From Flavobacterium sp. Leaf82 (GTDB lineage: Bacteria; Bacteroidota; Bacteroidia; Flavobacteriales; Flavobacteriaceae), in NCBI RefSeq assembly GCF_001422725.1, contig NZ_LMMA01000001.1:436691-500690 (forward strand): a stretch of DNA of 64,000 nucleotides, in the 5' to 3' direction. This document shows, piece by piece, positions 28,370 through 35,960 of the stretch. The number at the start of each line of letters is the position of its first letter. Positions within the stretch are counted from its first letter, which is position 1. The notes beneath the pieces are model-generated. The model worked only from the letters and a program-made list of their open reading frames with translations. It ran no database searches and was not told the origin of the DNA. A program made the position numbers and the translations under genes.

Positions 28370-29866
28370 TTAAAGGTGGTTAGTTTTGTTTTTATTATCG
28401 ATATAAATCATTCCAATTACAAAGCAAACAGAAGCTATTATAATAGGATACCAAAGTCCGTCAAGATAAAATTCAGGTTTGCCGGCTTCTTTTGAATGCG
28501 TTACAAAATAGGTTGATATCGCCGGAAGCAACCCTCCAAAAATACCATTCCCAACATGGTACGGCAGAGACATTGAAGTATATCTGATCTTAGCTGGAAA
28601 CATTTCAACCAGAAAAGCTGCGATAGGACCGTAAACCATTGTAACAAATAAAACCTGAATGAAGACTAAAAATATTAATGTCCATTCATCGCCTGAATTT
28701 ATAGTGATCGAAATACTACTTTGAGATTCTTTTTTATTAGCAAAATCAGTTCTCTTTTCGATATACGTAGTTCCGTCAGTATAGGTTTTTGAAATTGAGG
28801 TTATTATGTCGCCATTTTTTGTTTTTTCGACATTTTGACCCGTACTTTCTACCATCTCGGTTTTATAATTTACATCTGTAGTATTGTACATCATTTTATA
28901 AATTGGTCTGTAAAATAAAATAGCGAGCAGCATTCCGCCCATCATAATGTATTTTCGCCCAATTTTATCACTCAGCCATCCAAAAATGATAAAAAACGGA
29001 GTTCCTATCAAAAGAGCAATTCCTAATAATCCGTCTACTTGCGACGAATCAATATTCATTACTGTTTTCATAAAGCTCATGGCATAAAATTGTCCGGTGT
29101 ACCAAACAACACCTTGTCCCATTGTAGCGCCAAATAATGCCAGTAAAACAAATTTTAGATTATACCTGTTTCCAAAGCTTTCCTTTAACGGATTTGTGCT
29201 CGTTGTGCCTTCTTTCTTAGCTTTTGCAAATACCGGAGATTCATCCATGTTTTTGCGAATTAAGTACGAAACACCAACCATTACAATAGAAACCCAAAAC
29301 GGAACACGCCATCCCCAGGAATCAAAATCTGTAGGCGTAAGAATGTTTTTTGTAGCCAGTATTACCATTAATGAAATAAATAAACCAACTGTAGCTGTGG
29401 TCTGAATCCAGGAAGTCCAATATCCTTTTTGTCCCACAGGAGCGTGTTCAGCAACATAAGTGGCTGCTCCGCCATATTCTCCTCCCAAGGCAAGTCCTTG
29501 TAGTAAACGCAGAATTAAAACTAATAAAGGCGCCATAAAACCAATCGTTTCGTAACTGGGAATACAGCCTATTAAAAAAGTAGAACCTCCCATTAATAAT
29601 AAAGTAGCCATAAAAGTGTATTTACGACCAATGATATCTCCAAGTCTGCCAAAGAATAATGCTCCAAAAGGACGAACTACAAAACCTGCTGCAAAAGTGG
29701 CCAAAGTCGATAAAAATGCCGCTGTAGGATTGTCACTCGGAAAGAATTTTGTTGAAATTACCACCGCTAAACTTCCAAAAATATAGAAATCATACCATTC
29801 AATCATTGTGCCCATTGAAGAGGCTGAAATTACTTTCCAAATACCTTTTGTAGAAGTTTTACTCAT
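28370..29866 (-). CDS. MFS transporter of the metabolite:H+ symporter type with an extra loop
   Basis: 498 residues. The family is shown by MIEWYDFYIFGSLAVV, FVVRPFGALFFGRLGDIIGRKYTF and LRLLQGLALGGEYGGAATYVAEHAP in the N-terminal half, the signature of the MHS/ProP/ShiA group that takes up organic acids, osmolytes or shikimate-like compounds. GWLSDKIGRKYIMMGG repeats the loop motif in the second half. Residues about 324-394 are a hydrophilic insertion between membrane segments (STGQNVEKTKNGDIITSISK and on), not typical of enteric members. Substrate unknown. A small membrane gene follows in the same unit. Confidence 0.83.
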   Translation of the reverse strand: MSKTSTKGIWKVISASSMGTMIEWYDFYIFGSLAVVISTKFFPSDNPTAAFLSTLATFAAGFVVRPFGALFFGRLGDIIGRKYTFMATLLLMGGSTFLIGCIPSYETIGFMAPLLVLILRLLQGLALGGEYGGAATYVAEHAPVGQKGYWTSWIQTTATVGLFISLMVILATKNILTPTDFDSWGWRVPFWVSIVMVGVSYLIRKNMDESPVFAKAKKEGTTSTNPLKESFGNRYNLKFVLLALFGATMGQGVVWYTGQFYAMSFMKTVMNIDSSQVDGLLGIALLIGTPFFIIFGWLSDKIGRKYIMMGGMLLAILFYRPIYKMMYNTTDVNYKTEMVESTGQNVEKTKNGDIITSISKTYTDGTTYIEKRTDFANKKESQSSISITINSGDEWTLIFLVFIQVLFVTMVYGPIAAFLVEMFPAKIRYTSMSLPYHVGNGIFGGLLPAISTYFVTHSKEAGKPEFYLDGLWYPIIIASVCFVIGMIYIDNKNKTNHL

Positions 29867-30099
29867 AAAGCGATCTGTGTTTTTAGTAATAAATAAAAAT
29901 ATAAAGTATCATTTTACGAATATATAAGATATTTTTTTATTTAGTTGATACTTTTTTAACAAAAAGAACATAATTATTGACTTCTGGGTTTTTAGTAATA
30001 CTAATTGCATTAAAACTGGAGGAGAGATTAGAAAACGATTTTTAACTGCAATGAGTGCAAAATAAAAATGCGAAATTCGCAAAGCTATAATTAGTATAT

Positions 30100-30187
30100 T
30101 TTGTCATTTCGAGGAACGAGAAATCACATCCAGAGAGCAACGAACCGTGAATATGTAATGTGATTTCTCGTTCCTCGAAATGACAAA
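30100..30187. repeat. Perfect 30-bp inverted repeat
   Basis: The arm at 30100-30129 (begins TTTGTCATTTCGAGG) is the exact reverse complement of 30158-30187, with a 28-base loop. It lies in the gene-free stretch 29867-30245 upstream of the MFS gene. The rest of that stretch shows nothing else I can name. Similar TCATTTCGAGGAACGAGAAAT palindromes are known as dispersed intergenic repeats in Bacteroidota. Confidence 0.85.
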
Positions 30188-30245
30188 CTAGAAGTAAAAC
30201 TTATCGGAATTAGATTGGAATTTTTGAAAAAGAAATTAAAAACAA

Positions 30246-30330
30246 AAAACCCGAATCCCGAAGCTTCGGGACTATTCGGGTTTTAATGGTGGTGTCTCCA
30301 GTCCCGAGAGTTCGGGAGAACAAGGGACAA
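30246..30330 (-). repeat. Copy A: decayed tRNA-Phe 3' end plus terminator
   Basis: On the minus strand the order is GTCCCTTGTTC, the insert 30302-30317, CTGGAGACACCACC, ATTAAAACCCGAATAG, the palindrome TCCCGAAGCTTCGGGA (30256-30271), TTCGGGTTTT. Apart from the two inserts it follows the 3' end of the tRNA-Phe gene and its terminator (31615-31665). The ACCCGAA/TTCGGGT hairpin (30246-30284) can still end transcription of XRE gene A. Confidence 0.75.
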
Positions 30331-30381
30331 ATTATGATTTTCTCTTAGAAAGGATATCTTTTAAAACAGAGGAGTCATTGA

Positions 30382-30792
30382 TTATTTTTCCTTTAATAGT
30401 TTTTCTAAATATTGATTCTTTTCTTTTTCAGCCTGAACTAAGCGTTCATAAAGTTTTTTATTTTCATCATAAGATTCAATAAGTTTATCTAAAGGATTGA
30501 ACGTTGGTTGGTATTGAAAAAATGAAGCGTTGTCGTGATTGTTCACTGTGTTTCCTATAATATTAAATACAGCTTCGTCACTATAGTTTCTTATACCATC
30601 AGCAGTGACGCCTAAAACTTCTGCAATTGCCTGCAGTTTTTCATCATCAACAGTTTCGCTTCCCTCAATGTTAGAAATAGATTGTTGGCTTATGCCAATG
30701 GCAAATGCTAAAGCTTCTTGTTTCATACCTCTAAGCTCTCTAATTCGGCTTATGTTTCTTCCAATATGTTTTGGTTTTGTTGCTGTGTTCAT
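30382..30792 (-). CDS. XRE family regulator (cassette copy A)
   Basis: 136 residues. The N-terminal helix-turn-helix (about 8-66) reads IGRNISRIRELRGMKQEALAF, AIGISQQSISNIEG, LQAIAEVLGVTADGI. A linker is followed by a C-terminal coiled coil, LIESYDENKKLYERLVQAEKE and NQYLEKLLKEK. It is a close paralogue of the gene at 31031, with an identical last 13 residues and an almost identical 3' flank. No toxin partner is seen beside either gene. The DNA target is unknown. A -7 box TATATTTG lies at 30797-30804. Confidence 0.85.
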   Translation of the reverse strand: MNTATKPKHIGRNISRIRELRGMKQEALAFAIGISQQSISNIEGSETVDDEKLQAIAEVLGVTADGIRNYSDEAVFNIIGNTVNNHDNASFFQYQPTFNPLDKLIESYDENKKLYERLVQAEKEKNQYLEKLLKEK

Positions 30793-30796
30793 AGCT

Positions 30797-30827
30797 CAAA
30801 TATAATAATTTAAGTATCAAAGTACAA
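30797..30827 (-). promoter_or_regulatory. Promoter of XRE gene A
   Basis: Minus strand TTG (30825-30827), 20 bases, TATATTTG (30797-30804). The -7 box ends five bases before the ATG, so the transcript would have almost no leader or the box is used differently. Confidence 0.45.
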
Positions 30828-30894
30828 AAGTAGGCAACACATAGTTTTTAACTGTTGAATTTTGCGGTAAAAACTTTTAGAAAGTATTAAAAAA

Positions 30895-30980
30895 AAAACC
30901 CGAATCCCGAAGCTTCGGGACTATTCGGGTTTTAACGGTGGTGCCTCCAGTCCCGAGGCTTCGGGAGAACAAGGGACAAA
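30895..30980 (-). repeat. Copy B: tRNA-Phe 3' end plus terminator with two palindromic inserts
   Basis: Minus strand: GTCCCTTGTTC, insert (30951-30966, TCCCGAGGCTTCGGGA on the plus strand), then 30 bases identical to the real tRNA-Phe end and spacer (CTGGAGGCACCACC through ACCCGAATAG), then the palindrome TCCCGAAGCTTCGGGA (30905-30920), then TTCGGGTTTT. In the functional locus the two inserts correspond to five-base loop segments, GATCC in the T loop and CAATA in the terminator loop. The hairpin 30895-30933 would terminate XRE gene B. Confidence 0.85.
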
Positions 30981-31030
30981 TTATGATTTTCTTTTATAAA
31001 GGATATCTTTTAAAACAGAGGAGTCATTGA

Positions 31031-31447
31031 TTATTTCTCCTTTAATAGTTTTTCTAAATATTGGTTCTTTTCTTTTTCAGATTGAAGCAAACGCTCATAA
31101 AGGTTTTTATTTTCTTCTACAGTTTCCATTAATTTATCTAATGGATTGAAAGTACAATGATTAGGTTGATTAGTGATACCGCCGTTAATTTCGTTATCAT
31201 GTATATTATTAAAATAATTAATCGCGGCTTCGTCTGAGAAGTTTTTAAGAGCTTCGACGTTTACTCCCAATACTTGTGCTATTTCAATAAGTCTTTCTTC
31301 TTCTATGGTTTCGCTATTTTCGATAGCAGATATTGTTTGCTGGCTTATTCCTAAAGCCTGTGCTAAAGCTTCCTGTTTCATATCACGAAGTTCACGAATA
31401 CGGCTTATTTTTCGTCCTATATGATTTGGTTTTGTAAGTGTGCTCAT
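31031..31447 (-). CDS. XRE family regulator (cassette copy B)
   Basis: 138 residues. Helix-turn-helix IGRKISRIRELRDMKQEALAQ, ALGISQQTISAIEN, LIEIAQVLGVNVEAL at about 10-68, then a variable linker and a C-terminal coiled coil NLYERLLQSEKEK and NQYLEKLLKEK. It is paralogous to the gene at 30382; the start, helix-turn-helix and C-terminal end are the most alike and the middle has diverged. It lies between the tRNA-Phe gene and copy B of the tRNA 3' end. A full promoter is at 31452-31481. Probably autoregulated, as is common for the family, but this is not shown. Confidence 0.86.
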   Translation of the reverse strand: MSTLTKPNHIGRKISRIRELRDMKQEALAQALGISQQTISAIENSETIEEERLIEIAQVLGVNVEALKNFSDEAAINYFNNIHDNEINGGITNQPNHCTFNPLDKLMETVEENKNLYERLLQSEKEKNQYLEKLLKEK

Positions 31448-31451
31448 AATT

Positions 31452-31481
31452 CAAAGATAATAATTAAGTATCAACCTACAA
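31452..31481 (-). promoter_or_regulatory. Promoter of XRE gene B
   Basis: Minus strand TTG (31479-31481), 19 bases, TATCTTTG (31452-31459). The -7 box lies only four bases from the ATG, as in copy A, suggesting leaderless or nearly leaderless mRNA. Confidence 0.55.
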
Positions 31482-31614
31482 AGTCGAAAAATATAATTCT
31501 AAACTTTGTAGAAAATGTCATCTTGTTATAGTAAAATAAGCTTTAGGAACCTTTGCGTAAATCCTAGCGCATTTAGCGATAAAATTTTACAATCAGAAAA
31601 GCATAAAAAAACAA

Positions 31615-31642
31615 AAAACCCGAATATTGCTATTCGGGTTTT
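31615..31642 (-). terminator. Terminator of tRNA-Phe
   Basis: AAAACCCGAATA (31615-31626) pairs perfectly with TATTCGGGTTTT (31631-31642) around loop TTGC. It starts five bases after the tRNA 3' end. The same hairpin, with altered loops, ends both XRE cassettes. Confidence 0.85.
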
Positions 31643-31647
31643 AACGG

Positions 31648-31720
31648 TGGTGCCTCCAGGGATCGAACCAGGGACACATGGATTTTCAGTCCATTGCTCT
31701 ACCATCTGAGCTAAGGCACC
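31648..31720 (-). tRNA. tRNA-Phe (anticodon GAA)
   Basis: 73-base cloverleaf on the minus strand. The acceptor stem is GGTGCCT/AGGCACC, the D arm GCTCAGATGGTAGAGC, the anticodon arm TGGACTGAAAATCCA with anticodon GAA, and the T arm CCCTGGTTCGATCCCTGG. The discriminator is A and CCA is not encoded (CCG follows). A consensus promoter is directly upstream and a hairpin terminator downstream. Its 3' half recurs as two degenerate copies beside the XRE genes. Confidence 0.96.
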
Positions 31721-31736
31721 GTGCTGATTGCGGGTG

Positions 31737-31766
31737 CAAAGATAGAATCATTTTTCGTTTATCCAA
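31737..31766 (-). promoter_or_regulatory. Promoter of tRNA-Phe
   Basis: Minus strand TTG (31764-31766), exactly 19 bases, TATCTTTG (31737-31744). The tRNA 5' end is 16 bases downstream of the -7 box. This is one of the cleanest consensus promoters in the window. Confidence 0.8.
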
Positions 31767-31792
31767 AACATTTTTTAAAAAAAATCAATTCG

Positions 31793-31800
31793 TATCTTCG
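31793..31800 (+). promoter_or_regulatory. Possible -7 box of coaX
   Basis: TATCTTCG, one mismatch from TAnnTTTG, 19 bases before the coaX ATG at 31820. No clear -33 element. Confidence 0.4.
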
Positions 31801-31819
31801 CGTTTATAAAAATGTAAAC

Positions 31820-32551
31820 ATGATTTTAACTGTCGATGTGGGTAATACTCGGATAAAAGCTGCTGTCTTTGAGGGAAGTAATGTTCTGGAGAATTTTGTT
31901 TTTGAGAAAAGTGAACTTGAAAAAAAAATTAAAAATATTTTAGAAAAATTTCAAAATTGCTCAGATTTGGTTGTTGCCTCTGTTGGAAATGTAGAAAAAC
32001 AATCTTTTTTGGCTTTCGAAAATGATTTACAGATTCATTTTTTGACTCATGAAGATATTTTCCCTTTTATAAATAAATATGCCACCCCAAAAACTTTAGG
32101 AATAGACAGAATGGTTTTGGCGGCTGGCGCAACTTTGCAATTTCCTAAACAAAACAGATTAGTAATTGATGCAGGAACTTGCGTTACCTACGATTTTATC
32201 GACGAAAATGATAATTATCTGGGGGGAGCGATTTCTCCCGGCTTGCGATTGCGTTATGAAGCCTTGCACAATTACACGGCCAAGCTGCCTTTGCTTAGTT
32301 TTGAATTGCCGGAACAATATATAGGTAACTCCACAGCGCAAGCGATTCATTCCGGAGTTGTAAATGGCTTCGTCTATGAGATTGACGGTTTTATCGATGA
32401 ATATCGGGCAAACTTTTCAAATTTTATAATAATTTTAACGGGAGGAGATGCAGATTTTTTGGCTAAACGATTAAAAAATACCATATTTGCCAATTCAAAT
32501 TTTCTATTAGAGAGTTTGAACCAAACATTTCAATATAAAAATCGACAATGA
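31820..32551 (+). CDS. coaX: Type III pantothenate kinase
   Basis: Phosphorylates pantothenate, the first step of coenzyme A synthesis. The 243-residue protein starts MILTVDVGNTRIKAAVF, where DVGNTRIK is the phosphate-binding motif of CoaX. TLGIDRMVLAAGA and VIDAGTCVTYDFID with GGAISPGLRLRYEAL are the other family blocks. I set the start at 31820; the open frame goes back to 31721 but that part overlaps the tRNA promoter and the DVGNT motif must be near the N-terminus. Its stop overlaps the next ATG (ATGA, 32548-32551), so the two genes are translationally coupled. Confidence 0.93.
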   Translation: MILTVDVGNTRIKAAVFEGSNVLENFVFEKSELEKKIKNILEKFQNCSDLVVASVGNVEKQSFLAFENDLQIHFLTHEDIFPFINKYATPKTLGIDRMVLAAGATLQFPKQNRLVIDAGTCVTYDFIDENDNYLGGAISPGLRLRYEALHNYTAKLPLLSFELPEQYIGNSTAQAIHSGVVNGFVYEIDGFIDEYRANFSNFIIILTGGDADFLAKRLKNTIFANSNFLLESLNQTFQYKNRQ

Positions 32552-33780
32552 TTAAAAAAATTATAGTAAGCGCTTGTTTGCTTATCTCGTTCGTTTCATT
32601 TGCTCAACAGGGTACTGCTTCTCCTTATTCTTTCTTTGGGATTGGTGATGTCAGATTTAAAGGGACTCTGGAAAACAGGTCTATGGCCGGGGTTTCGGTA
32701 GAGCAGGATAGTATCCATTTGAATATTGAAAATCCGTCCAGTTACGCCAGTTTGGGACAAACTACTTTTACTGTTGGAGGTACTTTTGCAAGTTCCGTAT
32801 TAAAAACTACTGAGAAATCTGAAAAAGCACAAAGGTCAACTTTTGATTATTTAGCTGTTGGAATCCCAATGGGAAAATTTGGAGCAGCTTTTGGTTTGAT
32901 TCCGGTAAGTTCAGTTGGATATAAAATTCAAAATGACAACACAGGAACAGACGGAGCAACAAGTACGCAACTTCAGGGAAAAGGTGGAGTAAACAGAGTA
33001 TTTTTTGGTTTAGGATATAAAATTAAGAAAAACTGGACTATTGGTGCTGATGCACAATATAACTTTGGTAAAATTACAACAACAAGTGTTGAGCTTGTTA
33101 CTGGAGTTCAAAATGCTACTGCAGAAACAAATGCATCTGAGTTGTCTGGTGTTGGTTTTAATATTGGAACCATGTACCAAACAAAAATTGATAAAAAATT
33201 GACTTTGTTTACCAGTTTGAATTATAGTTTTGCAAGTAATTTAACGGCAAATAATACAAGGGTTATTTCTGTAGATGGTGATGCAGATCCTTATGAAGGA
33301 GCTCCGCATGAAGATAAATTAAAGATACCAAACAAAGTAACATTTGGTGCCGGTATTGGGCAGCCTAGAAAATGGTTAGTAGGTACAACATTTGCGTTTC
33401 AGGGTAATGGGCAACTTGCCAATTATTACAATGCTGCGGATAATATAAGCTATGAAAAATATCAAAAATATGCAGTAGGTGGATATTATATTCCTAATTA
33501 TGCATCGTTTACAAGTTATCTTAGCAGAATTACATACAGAGCCGGTCTTAAATATGAAAAACTTGGTTTGATTGTTAACAACGAATCAATCAATGATGTT
33601 GGTATGAGTTTAGGAGCTGGAATTCCGCTTGGTAATGGTTCTTTTTCTAATGTTAACGTTGGGTTAGAATTTGGAAAAAGAGGTACTACTTCTGCAGATT
33701 TAGTTCAGGAGAATTACTTCAACTTTAGTTTGAGTTTCTCTTTTAACGACAGATGGTTCGTGAAAAGCAAATTCAACTAA
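32548..33780 (+). CDS. Outer-membrane beta-barrel protein (FadL/OmpP1-like)
   Basis: 410 residues with signal peptide MIKKIIVSACLLISFVSFAQ. The mature start QGTASPYSFFGIGDVRFKG and SMAGVSVEQDSIHLNIENPSSYA recall the FadL/OmpP1 hydrophobic-compound porins, and alternating beta-strand patterns run to a terminal aromatic-rich strand (YFNFSLSFSFNDRWFVKSKF). Cargo is unknown. It overlaps coaX by four bases and is followed by lptC after 51 bases. This coaX-OMP-lptC order is a familiar flavobacterial arrangement, and the nearby envelope genes suggest a role in outer-membrane biogenesis or transport. Confidence 0.75.
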   Translation: MIKKIIVSACLLISFVSFAQQGTASPYSFFGIGDVRFKGTLENRSMAGVSVEQDSIHLNIENPSSYASLGQTTFTVGGTFASSVLKTTEKSEKAQRSTFDYLAVGIPMGKFGAAFGLIPVSSVGYKIQNDNTGTDGATSTQLQGKGGVNRVFFGLGYKIKKNWTIGADAQYNFGKITTTSVELVTGVQNATAETNASELSGVGFNIGTMYQTKIDKKLTLFTSLNYSFASNLTANNTRVISVDGDADPYEGAPHEDKLKIPNKVTFGAGIGQPRKWLVGTTFAFQGNGQLANYYNAADNISYEKYQKYAVGGYYIPNYASFTSYLSRITYRAGLKYEKLGLIVNNESINDVGMSLGAGIPLGNGSFSNVNVGLEFGKRGTTSADLVQENYFNFSLSFSFNDRWFVKSKFN

Positions 33781-33831
33781 TCATTAGTTGTATGTTTTTC
33801 TAAGCTCATTACAATTTACTACATTTGGCAA

Positions 33832-34389
33832 ATGAATTTACCAAAGAGATATATTATAACCATTGTCACAGTTCTTGCTGTGACACTGTTTTTTGGGTGT
33901 GAAAGTAATTTTAAAGAAGTTCAGAAAATTAACTTCTCAGAATTCGTTCCCGGAAGTGATGCAGATACCGTAAATATAAAATACACAGATTCCGGTCTTA
34001 TAACAGCGGTTTTAAAAAGCCGTAAAATGTTAGATTACTCAAATCTTGATTTTCCTTTTACTGAATTTCCAAAAGGAATTGATGTTACTTTATATGATAA
34101 AAAACAAAAGCGTACTTTTATCGTATCAAATTACGCTGTTTCTTATAAGCCAACCCAGATAATAGATTTGCAGGGAAAGGTTAAGATTACGTCAGAAACC
34201 GGACAAATGCTTGAAACGGAGCAATTGTATTTTGATCAGAAAAATGAATGGTTTTATACCGAAAGAAAATTTAAACTTACTGATGCAAAAGGAGTTTCTT
34301 ACGGTCAGGGTATCGATTTTAGTAAAGACTTTAAAGTAATTAATTCACAACGCGTAAGCGGTGAAATAGAATCAGACGAAAAAATATAA
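33832..34389 (+). CDS. lptC: LPS export protein LptC
   Basis: Bitopic or lipid-anchored periplasmic bridge between the LptBFG extractor and LptA in lipopolysaccharide transport. 185 residues with an N-terminal hydrophobic segment ending in a possible lipobox (LFFGCESN, Cys about 23). The beta-jellyroll follows with SGLITAVLKSRKMLDY, YDKKQKRTFIVSNYAV and LQGKVKITSETGQMLETEQLYFDQKNEWFYT, the last matching the LptC signature. It is the third gene of the coaX operon and is followed after two bases by a small membrane gene. Confidence 0.87.
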   Translation: MNLPKRYIITIVTVLAVTLFFGCESNFKEVQKINFSEFVPGSDADTVNIKYTDSGLITAVLKSRKMLDYSNLDFPFTEFPKGIDVTLYDKKQKRTFIVSNYAVSYKPTQIIDLQGKVKITSETGQMLETEQLYFDQKNEWFYTERKFKLTDAKGVSYGQGIDFSKDFKVINSQRVSGEIESDEKI

Positions 34390-34391
34390 TT

Positions 34392-34586
34392 ATGGGCGTT
34401 TTAAAATATACACAATATCTTTATTTATTAATTGCAGCTGCTTTCATTTATGATGGAATTACGAAGCTAAATTCACCTGATGAAAATCCGTGGTTAAGCT
34501 TTATAGTTGCTGGTGTGAGCGTTTTTATGTTTTTCTTCAGGAGAAAATACGCCAAGAAATTTGATGACCATTATAAAAAACAATAA
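34392..34586 (+). CDS. Small two-helix membrane protein
   Basis: 64 residues with two membrane segments (about 4-19 and 36-49) and a basic tail (RRKYAKKFDDHYKKQ). It is tightly packed between lptC (two bases) and the CBS-domain gene (three bases), so it belongs to the same operon. Homologues with this position are annotated only as hypothetical. No function can be assigned; the spacing argues it is translated. Confidence 0.7.
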   Translation: MGVLKYTQYLYLLIAAAFIYDGITKLNSPDENPWLSFIVAGVSVFMFFFRRKYAKKFDDHYKKQ

Positions 34587-34589
34587 AAA

Positions 34590-35852
34590 ATGGAAATTAG
34601 TATTATAATACTATGTTTAATACTATCAGCCTTTTTTTCAGGAATGGAAATAGCCTTTATTTCCTCGAATAAAATTTATCTTGAGATAGAAAAAAAGCAA
34701 GATAATTTTTTATCCCAAATCCTAACTAAACTTACTGAAAACCCTTCAAAATTTATTGCTGCAATGCTTATTGGTAACAATGTAGCATTGGTAGTTTATG
34801 GTTTTTACATGGGAGATTTAGTCCTGAATTGCATGGGCAGTTTTGGATTTCATTTTTCTGATGCCACAAGTTTATTGGTTCAAACCATAATTTCGACTTT
34901 TATAGTCTTAATAACAGCAGAATTTTTTCCGAAAGTCTTTTTTCAGATTTATGCCAATTCGCTCATTAAGATTTTTGCGATTCCGGCATATTTGTTTTAC
35001 AGATTATTTTATTACATCTCGACATTTTTTATCTGGATTTCGGATTTTGTATTGCGAAAATTTTTCAAGACAGAAGGCGATCAGGTACAGCTTTATTTTA
35101 GTAAAATAGAACTGGGAAATTATATTACAGAACAAATGAACTCTGTTGAAGATGATGAAGAACTGGATTCAGAAATTCAGATTTTTCAAAATGCCTTAGA
35201 GTTTTCAGGTGTAAAAGCGCGTGATATTATGACGCCGCGTACAGAGATTGTCGATATCGATTTGTTTGACAGCATTACGGATCTTAAAGAATTATTTATA
35301 GAAACCGGGTATTCTAAGATAGTGGTGAGTCAAAACTCCCTTGATGACATTGTGGGTTACGTGCATTCATTTGATTTGTTTAAAAAGCCTAAAACAATAA
35401 AATCAGTTTTAATGACTGTTGAGTTCGTTCCGGAAACGATTTTGATAAAAGATGCCCTGAATTTATTAATCAAAAAACGAAAGAATGTTGCTGTAGTTTT
35501 AGATGAATATGGAGGTACTTCCGGAATTATAACTATTGAGGATATAGTCGAAGAACTTTTTGGAGAGATTGAAGATGAGCACGATTCAGAAGAAGAAGAA
35601 TTGATTGAAGAAGATTTGGGCGAAGGTAAGTATTTGTTCTCGACCAGATTAGATGTAGAATATTTAAACGAAACCTATAAACTGAATATTCCTGAAGAAG
35701 ATTCTTACGGAACTCTTGGGGGATTTATTGTGAATTCTACAAAAGAAATACCTCAAAAGGGAGAGGAAATAGTGATTGACAGCTATTATTTTGTGATTGA
35801 AGAAGCCACAAATAAGAAAATAGAATTGGTTAAATTGACAATAAAAGAGTGA
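34590..35852 (+). CDS. Hemolysin-family CNNM/CorC-type transporter (DUF21-CBS-CorC)
   Basis: 420-residue inner-membrane protein. The DUF21 domain has about four membrane segments (about 1-165, with FFSGMEIAFISSNK near the start). Two CBS domains follow (VKARDIMTPRTEIVDID and IKDALNLLIKKRKNVAVVLDEYGGTSGIITIEDIVEELFGEI in parts), then an acidic link and the C-terminal CorC/HlyC domain (DSYGTLGGFIVNSTKEIP). Relatives move or sense Mg2+ or Co2+, and the old name hemolysin is misleading. Last gene of the coaX-lptC operon. Confidence 0.88.
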   Translation: MEISIIILCLILSAFFSGMEIAFISSNKIYLEIEKKQDNFLSQILTKLTENPSKFIAAMLIGNNVALVVYGFYMGDLVLNCMGSFGFHFSDATSLLVQTIISTFIVLITAEFFPKVFFQIYANSLIKIFAIPAYLFYRLFYYISTFFIWISDFVLRKFFKTEGDQVQLYFSKIELGNYITEQMNSVEDDEELDSEIQIFQNALEFSGVKARDIMTPRTEIVDIDLFDSITDLKELFIETGYSKIVVSQNSLDDIVGYVHSFDLFKKPKTIKSVLMTVEFVPETILIKDALNLLIKKRKNVAVVLDEYGGTSGIITIEDIVEELFGEIEDEHDSEEEELIEEDLGEGKYLFSTRLDVEYLNETYKLNIPEEDSYGTLGGFIVNSTKEIPQKGEEIVIDSYYFVIEEATNKKIELVKLTIKE

Positions 35853-35960
35853 TTTTTTTAATTAATGAAAAAAATTGTGTAAAATAAAACGCTAGTTGTA
35901 TTGTTATTAACTAGATAATTGTATTTTCGCAAACTGAATATAAAATTAACGATAATAAAA

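Noticed and set aside
30100..30187. Insertion sequence or MITE with terminal inverted repeats
   Set aside because: Only 88 bases in total and no clear target-site duplication, so I list it as an inverted repeat and do not call a transposable element.
30100..30960. CRISPR array around the repeated segments
   Set aside because: Repeats are few, unequal in spacing (about 650 and 718 bases) and contain genes. There are no regular spacers and no cas genes.
30246..30980. Additional tRNA genes at the two tRNA-like copies
   Set aside because: Only the 3' part of the T arm and acceptor strand is present, interrupted by the palindrome; no D arm, anticodon arm or 5' acceptor strand.
30382..31447. Toxin-antitoxin pairs for the XRE genes
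   Set aside because: No small partner frame lies beside either gene on the same strand. The neighbours are the other XRE copy, tRNA-like ends and the tRNA.
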